Shown here: positions 31,244-39,706 of the stretch, piece after piece | Layout of the letters: every line of letters starts with the position of its first letter | Numbering within the stretch: the first letter of the stretch is position 1 | From: Rhodoplanes sp. | Lineage (GTDB): Bacteria > Pseudomonadota > Alphaproteobacteria > Rhizobiales > Xanthobacteraceae | Direction of reading: 5' to 3' | DNA: 64,000 nt | Assembly: GCF_013377085.1 (NCBI RefSeq) | Contig: NZ_JACAAX010000026.1 | Location: 23,654 to 87,653, forward strand | Made by a program: the position numbers and the translations under genes | Notes under the pieces: generated by a model | Seen by the model: only the letters and a program-made list of their open reading frames with translations | What the model was told of the DNA's origin: nothing | Databases searched by the model: none

Positions 31244-31666
31244 TCAGTCCGCCTTCTCGCCGAGGGCGGCACGCAGCGCCACCTCGAAATCGGCGACGCT
31301 CCAGGTGCCGTTCAGGCCCATCGGATTGCCGGCCGAAGCCGGGAAGTTGACGAACTCGATGGTCTTGCCGTCCGCCCGCTTGAAGCTCTTGCTGCCGGCG
31401 ATCAGGATCACGATCGGGATGTGTCCCTTCAATCCGACGGCTTTCGCCCGCCTTTCGCCGTCGGGGCTTTCGATGTCGAGATCGACGACCTTCACGCGGC
31501 CGTCGTACTTGGCGAGAACCTCGCGCACTGGCTTCAGCGCGCTCTGCACCGGCCAATGCCCCATTGCGAGCAGCTCGATGGTCGGCTCGGCGGCGGCGGC
31601 GTGACCGGCCAAGAAGGGGAGTCCGGCGGCGCCGATCAGGAGGAGGACGTCTCTACGCGTTGCCAT
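31244..31666 (-). CDS. Exported thioredoxin-like protein without active-site cysteines
   Basis: A 140-residue exported protein. The N-terminus MATRRDVLLLIGAAGLPFLA has a twin-arginine-like start and a hydrophobic core, with cleavage near HAAAAEP. The mature part follows a thioredoxin-like order (TIELLAMGHWPVQSALKPVREVLAKY, VKVVDLDIESPDGE and a candidate cis-proline at GHIPIVILIAG), but the CxxC site is replaced by HWPVQS and there is no cysteine at all. It overlaps the ATPase gene by 14 bp. A substrate-binding or scaffolding role for the ABC transporter is an inference. Confidence 0.7.
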   Translation of the reverse strand: MATRRDVLLLIGAAGLPFLAGHAAAAEPTIELLAMGHWPVQSALKPVREVLAKYDGRVKVVDLDIESPDGERRAKAVGLKGHIPIVILIAGSKSFKRADGKTIEFVNFPASAGNPMGLNGTWSVADFEVALRAALGEKAD

Positions 31667-32330
31667 GCTGGATTCTCCCGTCCTTCATCTCGATGGTCAT
31701 GTCGGCCTTGCCGGCGACATCGAGATCGTGGGTCACGATCAGTAGCGTCGTTGCAAAAATGCGGCTCATGTCGAGCAACAGGCCGAGCACGCCGGCGCCG
31801 GTTTCGGCGTCGAGGTTTCCGGTCGGCTCGTCCGCGAGCAGAATCGCCGGGCGATTGACCAGCGCGCGGGCGATCGCGACGCGCTGCTGCTCGCCGCCGC
31901 TCAACTGCGACGGGCGGTGGTGCATCCGGTCGCCGAGTCCCACCTGCGCAAGGAGGTCGGTAGCCCGTTTGCGGCGGTCGGCAGCCGTGCCTTCCTTTTC
32001 GAAGAAGGTCGGCAGCAGGACGTTTTCCAGAGCCGAAAGCGACGGGATGAGGTTGAAGCTCTGGAACACGATGCCGATCGTCTGCCGCCGGAGATCGGCC
32101 ATCTGCGGTTCGTCGAGCTGCGACAGATCGTGCCCCTGGATGAGCACGCGGCCGCTGTCCGCCTTCTCCAGCCCGGAGACGACCCCGAGCAGCGTGCTCT
32201 TGCCGGATCCTGACTTGCCGATGACGGCAGCGAAGCGTCCGGCCGGGACCGACAGGTCGATGCCGTTGAGGACCGCGAGGGTGCCATACCGCTTGGTTAC
32301 GCCGTCGACTTGGATGATTGCCTCGTTCAT
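31653..32330 (-). CDS. MacB/LolD-type ABC transporter ATP-binding protein
   Basis: A 225-residue ATPase. The Walker A motif is IGKSGSGKSTLLG (residues 38-50), the Q-loop is GIVFQSFNLIPSLSALENV, the signature is LSGGEQQRVAIARALV, Walker B is AILLADEPTGNLD, and the switch is LLIVTHD. The sequence belongs to the LolD/MacB/FtsE class that drives mechanotransmission rather than classic transport. It lies between the two permease genes with an 11-bp gap to the upstream permease and an overlap with the downstream thioredoxin-like gene. Confidence 0.95.
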   Translation of the reverse strand: MNEAIIQVDGVTKRYGTLAVLNGIDLSVPAGRFAAVIGKSGSGKSTLLGVVSGLEKADSGRVLIQGHDLSQLDEPQMADLRRQTIGIVFQSFNLIPSLSALENVLLPTFFEKEGTAADRRKRATDLLAQVGLGDRMHHRPSQLSGGEQQRVAIARALVNRPAILLADEPTGNLDAETGAGVLGLLLDMSRIFATTLLIVTHDLDVAGKADMTIEMKDGRIQHGNA

Positions 32331-32340
32331 GGCGTTTCTC

Positions 32341-33585
32341 CTATTCGCTGCGCAGGAGCGACCAGGGCTGCGGCGGAGGCGAGGCGGCGAGGGCGAGTGC
32401 CGCGGCCAGGGCGACCATGACGCCGCCGGCGGCCGCGATCACCGCCGCCTCCCAGGGCACCGTGATCGGCACCGTGATGGTCTGGGTGCGGTCGAGCGTC
32501 GCGTCGGGGATGAAATGCGGGGTCGAGCTCAGATCCCAGGGCAGATCGAGCGTCACCGAGATATGGCCGAGCGCCGCCGCAATCAGAACCGCGAGAAGCA
32601 CGCCGAGGGCCACACCGGCGAGCGCGAGCATGCCGTTCTCAATGAGGACTTGCCGGCGGATCAGCCGCCACGGCCAACCGACCGCCTGCAGGACGGCCAG
32701 TTCCCGGCGCCGTTCCGCGATCGCTGAAGCGGTGGCGCGCAGCACGAAGGCTGCCGCGAAGACGCCGATCACGACGGCGACGATCAGTCCCATGCGTTGC
32801 GAGAGGAACAGGACGCCGCTCAGGGCCTCGCGGAACGACAGTTCGCTCGACACGATCCCCTTCTTGCCGAGCATTGCGACGGTCCTGTCGACGACACTTT
32901 CGAGGGTCTGGCGGTCGACCTTGACCAGCAACAGGTTGGCGTCGTCGCGTCGGAACGGATAGAGCGCCTGCACCATCGGGGCGCCTGCGGCTAGCTCTTG
33001 CGCCGGGGCGAGCGGCATGTAGACGTCGGCCCGCACGACCTTGCCGCCGCGGGCCGCATCGACGATGCCGGCGACGGGGAATTTGGTTCCGCCGATATCG
33101 AGCTCGGCCCCGACCTGCACGCCGTTCTTGGAGGCGAAATCGCTGTCGAGCAAGATCGCGCGGTCACCCGGGTGCAGGGGCTTGCCGGCGATCAGCCGTG
33201 AGGACAGCGAGCCGAGGCCGGCCTCACCGTCCTCGATGCCGAGCACCGATTGATAATGATCCGGCGCCAGCTCCCACATGTAGACCCCACGGGTCACCGA
33301 GATGACGCCCGCCATCCTGCCGATGGTCGCGGTTGCAGCCGCGGGCACCAGGGCGTTCGGGTGCGGAAAGACGAGCCCCTCGAGCTTCGGCGGAATATCG
33401 CCGGTGATCTGGACGACGACGTCGGCCCCGACGGTCTCGACCGGAGCGCGGATCGCGCGGGCGTAGGACGCCGCGAGGGCGGTCAGAAGCACGGCCGCGA
33501 TCACGGCCACCGCAATGCTCAGAACGGTGACCAGCGACCGGCTGCGGCGGAACAAGAGTTCGCGGAGTGCGTAATTGAGCCACAT
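32341..33585 (-). CDS. MacB/FtsX-type ABC transporter permease, first gene of operon
   Basis: A 414-residue permease with an N-terminal helix (SLVTVLSIAVAVIAAVLLTALAAS), a periplasmic MacB_PCD-like domain and three C-terminal helices (LIVAVVIGVFAAAFVLRATA, ALAGVALGVLLAVLIAAALG, AVIAAAGGVMVALAAALALA). The FtsX-like cytoplasmic segment is IAERRRELAVLQAVGWPWRL. It is paired with the permease at 29997-31241 (same length and order). It is first in the operon and divergent from the DedA-type gene. Confidence 0.9.
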   Translation of the reverse strand: MWLNYALRELLFRRSRSLVTVLSIAVAVIAAVLLTALAASYARAIRAPVETVGADVVVQITGDIPPKLEGLVFPHPNALVPAAATATIGRMAGVISVTRGVYMWELAPDHYQSVLGIEDGEAGLGSLSSRLIAGKPLHPGDRAILLDSDFASKNGVQVGAELDIGGTKFPVAGIVDAARGGKVVRADVYMPLAPAQELAAGAPMVQALYPFRRDDANLLLVKVDRQTLESVVDRTVAMLGKKGIVSSELSFREALSGVLFLSQRMGLIVAVVIGVFAAAFVLRATASAIAERRRELAVLQAVGWPWRLIRRQVLIENGMLALAGVALGVLLAVLIAAALGHISVTLDLPWDLSSTPHFIPDATLDRTQTITVPITVPWEAAVIAAAGGVMVALAAALALAASPPPQPWSLLRSE

Positions 33586-33975
33586 GTGCGGGAATGCCTT
33601 GAACTGAGCGTCCAGGTCACGACGACCATCCCTGACCGCTGCGGGGGCCGCAGGTCACCAATGGGCTTTGATGATGTCGCGTCCGTCTCCCTGCTGTAAA
33701 GTTATGTAAAGCCGACGTCCTGGGGCTGTGCTGGAGGCCGGAATGGTCGATGCCGAGCCCCGGCTCGGGTTCGGAACCTGCCATAGGCCGCGCGATCTCG
33801 CCGCCGATGCGGTGGGGAGTGCACGCCCCCGGCGCTCGCGTGTCGCCGAGCAGGCGGCTTCACGAAACTTTACATGGGCGCAATGGCAGCGATGCGCCAG
33901 GGATCGATTATCGGGCGCGCTCCGGACGAGGCGACGCTATTGTGCTGTCCGCGGGGCACTGTCAGATATCTCGAG
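33586..33975. other. 390-bp divergent regulatory region, ABC operon / DedA gene
   Basis: No gene is supported in this gap. It separates the divergent ABC operon and DedA-type gene and holds three copies of TGTAAAG, two of them in direct order (33695-33711) and one inverted (33868-33874). An open reading upstream of 33976 is low quality and not called. Confidence 0.55.
33695..33711 (+). promoter_or_regulatory. Direct repeat TGTAAAG x2, candidate regulator box
   Basis: TGTAAAG-TTA-TGTAAAG gives a 10-bp repeat period, as in OmpR/PhoB-class boxes. It is about 110 bp upstream of the ABC operon start. A third, inverted copy (CTTTACA) is at 33868-33874, about 100 bp upstream of the DedA gene. Confidence 0.4.
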
Positions 33976-34953
33976 ATGAACCGGGTTCGCCTGCTCGCCA
34001 CCTGCATGTTGATCCTGGCGCTGGTTGCGACCGCGCTCTTCGGGTACCGCACCTATCGTTCGTTCCAGTTGCTACGTTCAGCGTATGATGTCGGCGCTCC
34101 GAGGACCAGTGGCATTCGTGGCTGGATGACGCTCAAATACGTCTCCACGGCCTACCGCGTTTCGGAAGCGTCCCTGGGCAAAGGGCTCCAGCTCCCGCCC
34201 GACGTCGACACCGGCAGGAGCCTGAAGTCCCTTGCCGAGGAAGCGCGCATCTCACCGCCGCAGTATGTCCAGCGGGTCCAGCGGGTCATCGCCGAGCACA
34301 TGCCTGTCGGCGAGGCCGACCACGAGACCGGCTCGTCGACCTGGTTCGGCGCGATTTCCGAAGGGATCCTCACCTGGCTGCTGATCTCCGGATACGCCGC
34401 GCTCGGCTTCACCATTCTGCTCGGCGCGGTCGGCGTGCCCTTGCCGACCGGGATCGCCATGGCGCTCGCCGGGTCGCTGGCTGCGCAAGGCCGCATGGAC
34501 TTGATGTGGGCCGGTGCGATCGCCGTGGTCGCATCGGTGGCAGGCGATGTCGTCGGCTACGGACTCGGCCGCATGCTGAGCCTCGAGTTCCTGGAAAGGC
34601 GCGGCCGCTGGATCGGATATACGCCCGGGCGTCACGCCCATGTCCACGAGCTGTTCGACCGCTGGGGCCTCGTCACCGTCTTCATCACGCGGACCTTCGT
34701 GTCGTATCTCAGCTCGATTGCCAATCTTTTTGCGGGCGTGATCCGCTTTCGTCTTGTCGCGTTCCTGATGGTCGCGGTGCTCGGACGCGTCGCCTGGGCG
34801 GCCGCCTATATGGGGCTCGGCTGGCTCGTCGGCAGCGATCTCGACGCGGCAGCCGGCTTCCTCACCAATCTCAGCCTCTTGTTCCTGGCCCTCGTGGTCG
34901 TCGCCGGGTCGGCCGTGCTCGCGTTCCGACGAACGACCGTTGCGGCCGGATAG
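33976..34953 (+). CDS. DedA-type membrane protein with N-terminal extra domain
   Basis: A 325-residue membrane protein. A first helix (LLATCMLILALVATALFGYR) is followed by an extracytoplasmic segment (residues about 30-120: IRGWMTLKYVSTAYRVSEAS, LQLPPDVDTGRSLKSLAEEA, SPPQYVQRVQRVIAEH). A DedA/SNARE-associated domain follows, with TILLGAVGVPLPTGIAMALAG, DVVGYGLGR, and the FITRTFVSYLSSIANLFAGV and FLMVAVLGRVAWAA segments. DedA proteins are linked to lipid flipping and membrane homeostasis. Fusion to the N-terminal module is unusual. It is divergent from the ABC operon. Confidence 0.85.
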   Translation: MNRVRLLATCMLILALVATALFGYRTYRSFQLLRSAYDVGAPRTSGIRGWMTLKYVSTAYRVSEASLGKGLQLPPDVDTGRSLKSLAEEARISPPQYVQRVQRVIAEHMPVGEADHETGSSTWFGAISEGILTWLLISGYAALGFTILLGAVGVPLPTGIAMALAGSLAAQGRMDLMWAGAIAVVASVAGDVVGYGLGRMLSLEFLERRGRWIGYTPGRHAHVHELFDRWGLVTVFITRTFVSYLSSIANLFAGVIRFRLVAFLMVAVLGRVAWAAAYMGLGWLVGSDLDAAAGFLTNLSLLFLALVVVAGSAVLAFRRTTVAAG

Positions 34954-35111
34954 CCCTGCGCGAAACAATAGCGCCGCGGCGGATGATCGCCTGGCCGCGA
35001 TCGCATGCCGGTCGCTGTCGCATTGACTCGCCGGCACCCGGGGCGGTGTACTGCGAAACAGCGCGGCGTGCTCGGCATCGCGCGACCATACGGCGTCGTC
35101 GGGAGGGGGGT

Positions 35112-36389
35112 TTGCGCGGGTGGATGGCCGTCGTCCTGGTCCTCACCGGCCTTGCGGCCGCGGCGCCGGCCGTCGCCGACACCCGCGTCGCTCTGGTGGT
35201 CGGCAACGGCGCCTATCGGTCCATCTCGCCGCTCGACAATCCGGTCAACGACGCCCGCCTGATGGCGCAGACGCTGCGCTCGCTCGGCTTCACGCTGGTC
35301 GGCGGGGCGGCGCAGCTCGATCTCGACAAGAGCGCGCTCGATGCCGCCGTGCAGGCCTTCGGGACTGCCCTGCAGGGCGCCGATGTCGGCCTGTTCTATT
35401 ATGCGGGGCACGGCGTGCAGGTGCGCGGCGCCAACTATCTGGTGCCGGTCGGGGCGAACCCGGTGCGCGAGGCCGACATCGACTTCCAGATGCTCGACAC
35501 CGCCCTGGTGCTGCGCCAGATGGAGGCGGCCGGCACGCGGCTCAATCTCGTCATCCTCGACGCCTGCCGCAACAACCCGTTCGGCGGCCGCGGCCTGCGT
35601 GCGACCGCCGGCGGCCTCGCCCAGATGCAGGCGCCGGAAGGCACCCTGATCTCGTTCGCCACCCAGCCCGGCAATGTCGCGCTCGACGGGCAGAGCGGCA
35701 ACAGCCCCTACACGGCGGCGCTCGCCCAGACGATCCGCCGCGCCGGCCTCGACATCTTCCAGACCTTCAACGAGGTCGGACTGGCGGTGAAACGCTCGAC
35801 CGCCGGCGCCCAGCAGCCCTGGGTGTCGTCCTCGCCGATCGCCGGCACGTTCTACTTTTCCGGAACGCAGGCGGAGCCGCTTCCCTCGGCGCCGCAGGCG
35901 CCGCCCGTCGGGGCGGCCGGCAGCGACGCCGAGCGCGCCTGGGCCGTCACCAAGGACACCACCAGCATCGCCGTGCTGGAGGACTTCGTCCGTCAGTTCG
36001 GCCCGACGCCCTACGGCAGCATGGCGCGGGCCCGCCTGGAGGAGCTGCGGCGAGAACGCCCGCCGGTCGCGCCCGAGCCGCGGCAGCCGCAACCCCCGCC
36101 GCCGCCGGTCGTCGCCACGCTGCCACCGGTGCCGCCGAGCTTCGACTGCGCCACCGATCGTGGCATCGTCGAGCAGGCGATCTGCCGCAGCGATCGCCTC
36201 TCCCGGCTCGATCGTAATCTCGATGCACTCTACACGGTGGTGCGCGGCCGGCTGCGTCCCGACCAGCAGATCGTCCTGCGCGACGAGCAGCGCGCCTGGC
36301 TGAAGCAGCGCGCCGCCTGTGGCGACGGCGAGCCCTGCCTGATCGCCGTCTACGAGTCGCGCATCGCGCAGCTCCAGGCCTGGCGGTGA
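35112..36389 (+). CDS. Caspase-like peptidase with C-terminal LprI domain, exported
   Basis: A 425-residue exported protein. The caspase (C14) domain at about residues 20-255 starts TRVALVVGNGAYRSISPLDN. It has the catalytic histidine in LFYYAGHGVQVRG and cysteine in LVILDACRNNPF. A linker with an SPOR-like helix region and a proline-rich stretch follows (RQPQPPPPPVVATLPP). The C-terminal LprI/DUF1311 domain contains FDCATDRGIVEQAICRSD and LRDEQRAWLKQRAACG. TTG at 35112 is preferred because a GGAGG site lies 5 bp upstream and the signal peptide then keeps an arginine; ATG 35124 is the alternative. Confidence 0.88.
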   Translation: MRGWMAVVLVLTGLAAAAPAVADTRVALVVGNGAYRSISPLDNPVNDARLMAQTLRSLGFTLVGGAAQLDLDKSALDAAVQAFGTALQGADVGLFYYAGHGVQVRGANYLVPVGANPVREADIDFQMLDTALVLRQMEAAGTRLNLVILDACRNNPFGGRGLRATAGGLAQMQAPEGTLISFATQPGNVALDGQSGNSPYTAALAQTIRRAGLDIFQTFNEVGLAVKRSTAGAQQPWVSSSPIAGTFYFSGTQAEPLPSAPQAPPVGAAGSDAERAWAVTKDTTSIAVLEDFVRQFGPTPYGSMARARLEELRRERPPVAPEPRQPQPPPPPVVATLPPVPPSFDCATDRGIVEQAICRSDRLSRLDRNLDALYTVVRGRLRPDQQIVLRDEQRAWLKQRAACGDGEPCLIAVYESRIAQLQAWR

Positions 36390-36393
36390 CGGG

Positions 36394-37185
36394 GTGACGA
36401 AATTTCTTCGGGACTGGCGCTACCCCTTTGTCGCTGCCGTGCTGGCGGTGGCGTTCGGCGGGGCGTCGTTTGCGGCCGACGATCCTGTGCCGAACGCTCC
36501 GGCCCCCGCCTGCAAGCCCGAAAGCTTCCGCGTGATGCTCGATGTCGGCCACACGGTCGACCAGCCGGGCGCCACCAGCGCGCGCGGCGTCGCCGAGCAC
36601 GTCTTCAATCTGCGGTTGGCGAAGCGCATCGAGCGGGCGCTGCGCGACGGCGGATTTGTCCGCACCAGGCTTTTGGTCGTGCGGGGCAGCGGTCGCAAGC
36701 AGCTCCTCGCCCGGGCCAAGGCGGCGAACGCCGAAAAACCCGATCTGCTGCTGTCGATCCATCACGACGACGTGCAGTCGCGCTACCACGCGCAGTGGCG
36801 GTTCGAGGGCCGGGAGCGGATCTACAGCGACCGCTTCGCCGGCTGGTCGCTGTTCGTGTCGCAACAGAACCGGCAGTTTGACGCGAGCTTGGCGTTCGCC
36901 AAGACGCTGGGTGCAGCGCTGCGCGCGAAGAATCTGCCCTTCACCATGCACCACGCCGAGGCGATCCCGGGCGAAGGACGCGAGGTGCTCGACCGCGACG
37001 CCGGCGTGTTCCGCTACGACGCCCTGATCGTGCTGAAGGACAGTGACGTGCCGGCCGTGCTCCTGGAAGCCGGCGTCATCGTCAACCGCGCCGAGGAGAT
37101 TTTGCTGGCGACGCCCGCGCGGCAGGACGTCGTCGCGGCCGCGGTCTTGTCCGCCGTGCAGGGCTTTTGCGCGGAGCGGAAGTGA
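36394..37185 (+). CDS. N-acetylmuramoyl-L-alanine amidase (Amidase_3 type)
   Basis: A 263-residue periplasmic zinc amidase that cleaves the stem peptide from muramic acid in peptidoglycan. It has a signal peptide (YPFVAAVLAVAFGGASFAAD). Zinc ligands are His in VMLDVGHTVDQ, Glu in AEHVFNLRLA and His in LLLSIHHDDV; the catalytic Glu is in VLLEAGVIVN. The start is GTG at 36394, 4 bp after the caspase gene stop, so the two are almost certainly co-transcribed. The insert QWRFEGRERIYSDRFAGWSL replaces the usual amidase loop. Confidence 0.9.
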   Translation: MTKFLRDWRYPFVAAVLAVAFGGASFAADDPVPNAPAPACKPESFRVMLDVGHTVDQPGATSARGVAEHVFNLRLAKRIERALRDGGFVRTRLLVVRGSGRKQLLARAKAANAEKPDLLLSIHHDDVQSRYHAQWRFEGRERIYSDRFAGWSLFVSQQNRQFDASLAFAKTLGAALRAKNLPFTMHHAEAIPGEGREVLDRDAGVFRYDALIVLKDSDVPAVLLEAGVIVNRAEEILLATPARQDVVAAAVLSAVQGFCAERK

Positions 37186-37186
37186 C

Positions 37187-37271
37187 GTAGGGCGCAATGA
37201 GCGGAGCGAATTGCGCCGGCTTTCTACGAGACGGTTTTTCGGCGCAATTCGCTCCGCTCATTGCGCCCTAC
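37187..37271. repeat. Perfect 31-bp inverted repeat, family C
   Basis: Arms 37187-37217 and 37241-37271 are exact reverse complements of 31 bp around a 23-bp loop; the outer end is GTAGGGCGCAATGAGCGG. It lies between the convergent amidase and cydB genes, where it could act as a bidirectional terminator. A degenerate copy is at 44037-44120. Confidence 0.9.
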
Positions 37272-37292
37272 GGGCCGGCGCCGCATCGAACC

Positions 37293-38294
37293 TCAATGAT
37301 AGCTCTCGTCCTCGCGGACTTTTCCGCGAAAGAGCCAGTACACATAGGCGACGTAGGCGAGGATGATGGGCAGCAGCACGACGGTGCCGGCCAGCATGAA
37401 GATCTGGCTGGAGCGCGCCGCCGCCGTGTCCCAGATGGTCAGCACGGGCGGCACCACATACGGATAGGTCGAGATCGCCAGCCCGAGATAGCCGAGCAGG
37501 AAAAGCCCGACCGTGCCGACGAACGGCACCCAGTCGCGCCGCTCGGTCGCCCGCCACACCGTGACCGCCACGGCCGCCGTGACGACCGGCACGATCCACA
37601 GCACATAGATGTTGGGGGCCGAGAACCAGCGCGCCTCGATGCGCGCGAAGGCGAGCGGCGTCCACACCGAGACGGCCACCATGAAGCCCATCACGACGAC
37701 GAGGAGGACGCGGGCCTGCCGGCGGGCGAGGTCGGCGACCGCGCCCTCGGTCTTCATGATCAGCCAGGTGGCGCCGAGCAGCGCATAGCCGGCCATCACG
37801 CCGAGCCCGCACAGCGCCGCGAACGGCGTCGCCCAGTCGAACGGACCGCCGGCGAAGGCGCCGTTCTCCACATGGATGCCCTGGATGTAACCGCCCAGGA
37901 TCACGCCCTGGCAGAACGCGGCGAGCGCCGAGCCGGCGAAGAAGGCGATGCTCCAGGCCGCCGTGGTGTCGGCCTGCGGGGCGCGGAACTCGAAGGCGAC
38001 GCCGCGCAGCACCAGCGCCAGCAGCATGGCGATGACGGGCAGATAGAGGGCCGGCATGATCACGGCATAGGCGCGCGGGAAGGCGACCAGCAGGCCGCCG
38101 CCGCCGAGCACCAGCCAGGTCTCGTTGCCGTCCCAGTAGGGCGCGACCGACGCCATCATCTGGTCGCGCTGGCGCTCGTTGGCGGCGAACGGGAACAGCA
38201 GGCCGATGCCGAGATCGAAGCCGTCCATCACCACATAGAGGGCGACCGCGGTGCCGAGCAAGGCGGCCCAGATCGTCGGAAGATCGAGTACCAT
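37293..38294 (-). CDS. cydB: Cytochrome bd-type quinol oxidase subunit II
   Basis: CydB is the second membrane subunit of the bd-type terminal oxidase that reduces oxygen with quinol under low oxygen. It has 333 residues. The N-terminus MVLDLPTIWAALLGTAVALY, GFDLGIGLLFPF and PYWDGNETWLVLGGG are diagnostic, and nine or so helices follow. Two in-frame ATGs lie 6 bp apart; 38294 is chosen because GGAG lies 8 bp upstream and the protein then starts as in the family. It is 14 bp downstream of cydA. Confidence 0.96.
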   Translation of the reverse strand: MVLDLPTIWAALLGTAVALYVVMDGFDLGIGLLFPFAANERQRDQMMASVAPYWDGNETWLVLGGGGLLVAFPRAYAVIMPALYLPVIAMLLALVLRGVAFEFRAPQADTTAAWSIAFFAGSALAAFCQGVILGGYIQGIHVENGAFAGGPFDWATPFAALCGLGVMAGYALLGATWLIMKTEGAVADLARRQARVLLVVVMGFMVAVSVWTPLAFARIEARWFSAPNIYVLWIVPVVTAAVAVTVWRATERRDWVPFVGTVGLFLLGYLGLAISTYPYVVPPVLTIWDTAAARSSQIFMLAGTVVLLPIILAYVAYVYWLFRGKVREDESYH

Positions 38295-38308
38295 GGGCAT
38301 TGCTCCGC

Positions 38309-39706
38309 TCAGCCTTGACCGAGGACGCCGCGGCCCGCCTCGCGCGCCGCGGATTGCGGCCGCAGCGGCGTGCCGGTCCCGGGCGGCTGACTGGCGCCGC
38401 CGACGAGGCCGCGGGCGAGCAGCCGGTTGATGAAATAGATGCCCATCGAGAAGACGCCGCCATAGACCAGGATGAACAGCGCCAGCGTCGCCGCGATGCT
38501 GCCGCCCGGCACCGGTGAGGTGGCGTCGGTCGTGCGGAGGATTCCACTCACGATCCAGGGCTGGCGTCCGCTCTCGGTGACGGTCCAGCCGGCCACGATG
38601 GCGACGAAGCCGAGCCACCAGCCGTGCGAGGCGACCTTCAGGAACCAGCCCGTGGTGAACAGCGCGCCACGCCACCACAAGACCGCGCCCGTCATGGCGA
38701 CCAGCACCATGGCGCCGCCGACCGCCAGCATGATGCGGAAGGCGAAGAAGACGTTCTTGACCGGCGGGCGATCCTGCGGCGGCACGCTGGTGAGGCCCGG
38801 GAAGAGCCCGTCCGGATCATGGGTGAGGATCAGCGAGGAGCCGCGCGGGATCGAGATCGCGAACCGGTTGGTCTCGGCCTTCTCGTCCGGCCAGGCGAAG
38901 ACGTGGAAGTCGCCCGGCTTGCTGCCGTCCCAATGCGCCTCCATGGCGGCGACCTTGACGGGCTGGTACTTCAGCGTGTTGAGCCCGTGCTGGTCGCCGA
39001 TGATCACCTGCAGGGGCGCCAGCACGGCGATCATGCCGACCGCCATGCGCACCATGATGCGCGCCTCGTCGTAATGCCGCTCGGCCAGCACCCAGCGGGC
39101 CCCGACGGCCAGCACCACGAAGGCCGTGGTGAGATAGGCCGCCGTCATCATGTGGGCGAAGCGGTACGGAAAGCTCGGGTTGAGGATGATGGCGAGCCAG
39201 TCCTGCGGATGGGCGACGCCGTCGATCATCGCGTGCCCGGCCGGCGTCTGCATCCAACTGTTGGCGGAGAGGATCCAGAATCCCGAGATGGCCGTGCCGG
39301 TCGCCACGATCACGGCGGAGGCCGCGTGCACGGCGGGCGACACCCGTTCGCCGCCGAACAGCAGAATGCCGAGGAACGACGCCTCGAGGAAGAAGGCGGT
39401 CAACACCTCGTAGCCGATCAGCGGGCCGATGACGTTGCCGACGACGACCGAGAAGCGGCTCCAATTGGTGCCGAACTGATAGGACAGCACCAGCCCCGAC
39501 ACCACGCCGAGCGCGAACGAGACGGCGAAGATCCGGGTCCAGAACCGGGCGAGCCGCGCATAGCGCGCGTCGCCGGTCCGCAGCCGCAGGATCAGGAGCG
39601 TCGCGATATAGGCCGACAGGCCGATCGTGAAGCTCGGGAAGATGATGTGGAACGTGATCGTGAAGGCGAATTGCAGGCGGGCGAGCAGCAGGGGGTCGAA
39701 GTCCAT
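38309..39706 (-). CDS. cydA: Cytochrome bd-type quinol oxidase subunit I, short Q-loop (CIO-like)
   Basis: The 465-residue haem subunit of a bd-type oxidase. MDFDPLLLARLQFAFTITFH carries the b595 histidine. FRFAHMMTAA-like sequence (YRFAHMMTAAYL) carries the b558 histidine. IGDQHGLNTLKYQPVKVAAME begins the quinol (Q) loop. The protein is about 55 residues shorter than E. coli CydA because the Q-loop is short, as in cyanide-insensitive oxidases (CioA). GRQPWIVSGILRTTDA is conserved. The start is at 39706; the upstream open frame is arginine-rich noise. No cydX or cydDC is adjacent. Confidence 0.95.
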   Translation of the reverse strand: MDFDPLLLARLQFAFTITFHIIFPSFTIGLSAYIATLLILRLRTGDARYARLARFWTRIFAVSFALGVVSGLVLSYQFGTNWSRFSVVVGNVIGPLIGYEVLTAFFLEASFLGILLFGGERVSPAVHAASAVIVATGTAISGFWILSANSWMQTPAGHAMIDGVAHPQDWLAIILNPSFPYRFAHMMTAAYLTTAFVVLAVGARWVLAERHYDEARIMVRMAVGMIAVLAPLQVIIGDQHGLNTLKYQPVKVAAMEAHWDGSKPGDFHVFAWPDEKAETNRFAISIPRGSSLILTHDPDGLFPGLTSVPPQDRPPVKNVFFAFRIMLAVGGAMVLVAMTGAVLWWRGALFTTGWFLKVASHGWWLGFVAIVAGWTVTESGRQPWIVSGILRTTDATSPVPGGSIAATLALFILVYGGVFSMGIYFINRLLARGLVGGASQPPGTGTPLRPQSAAREAGRGVLGQG

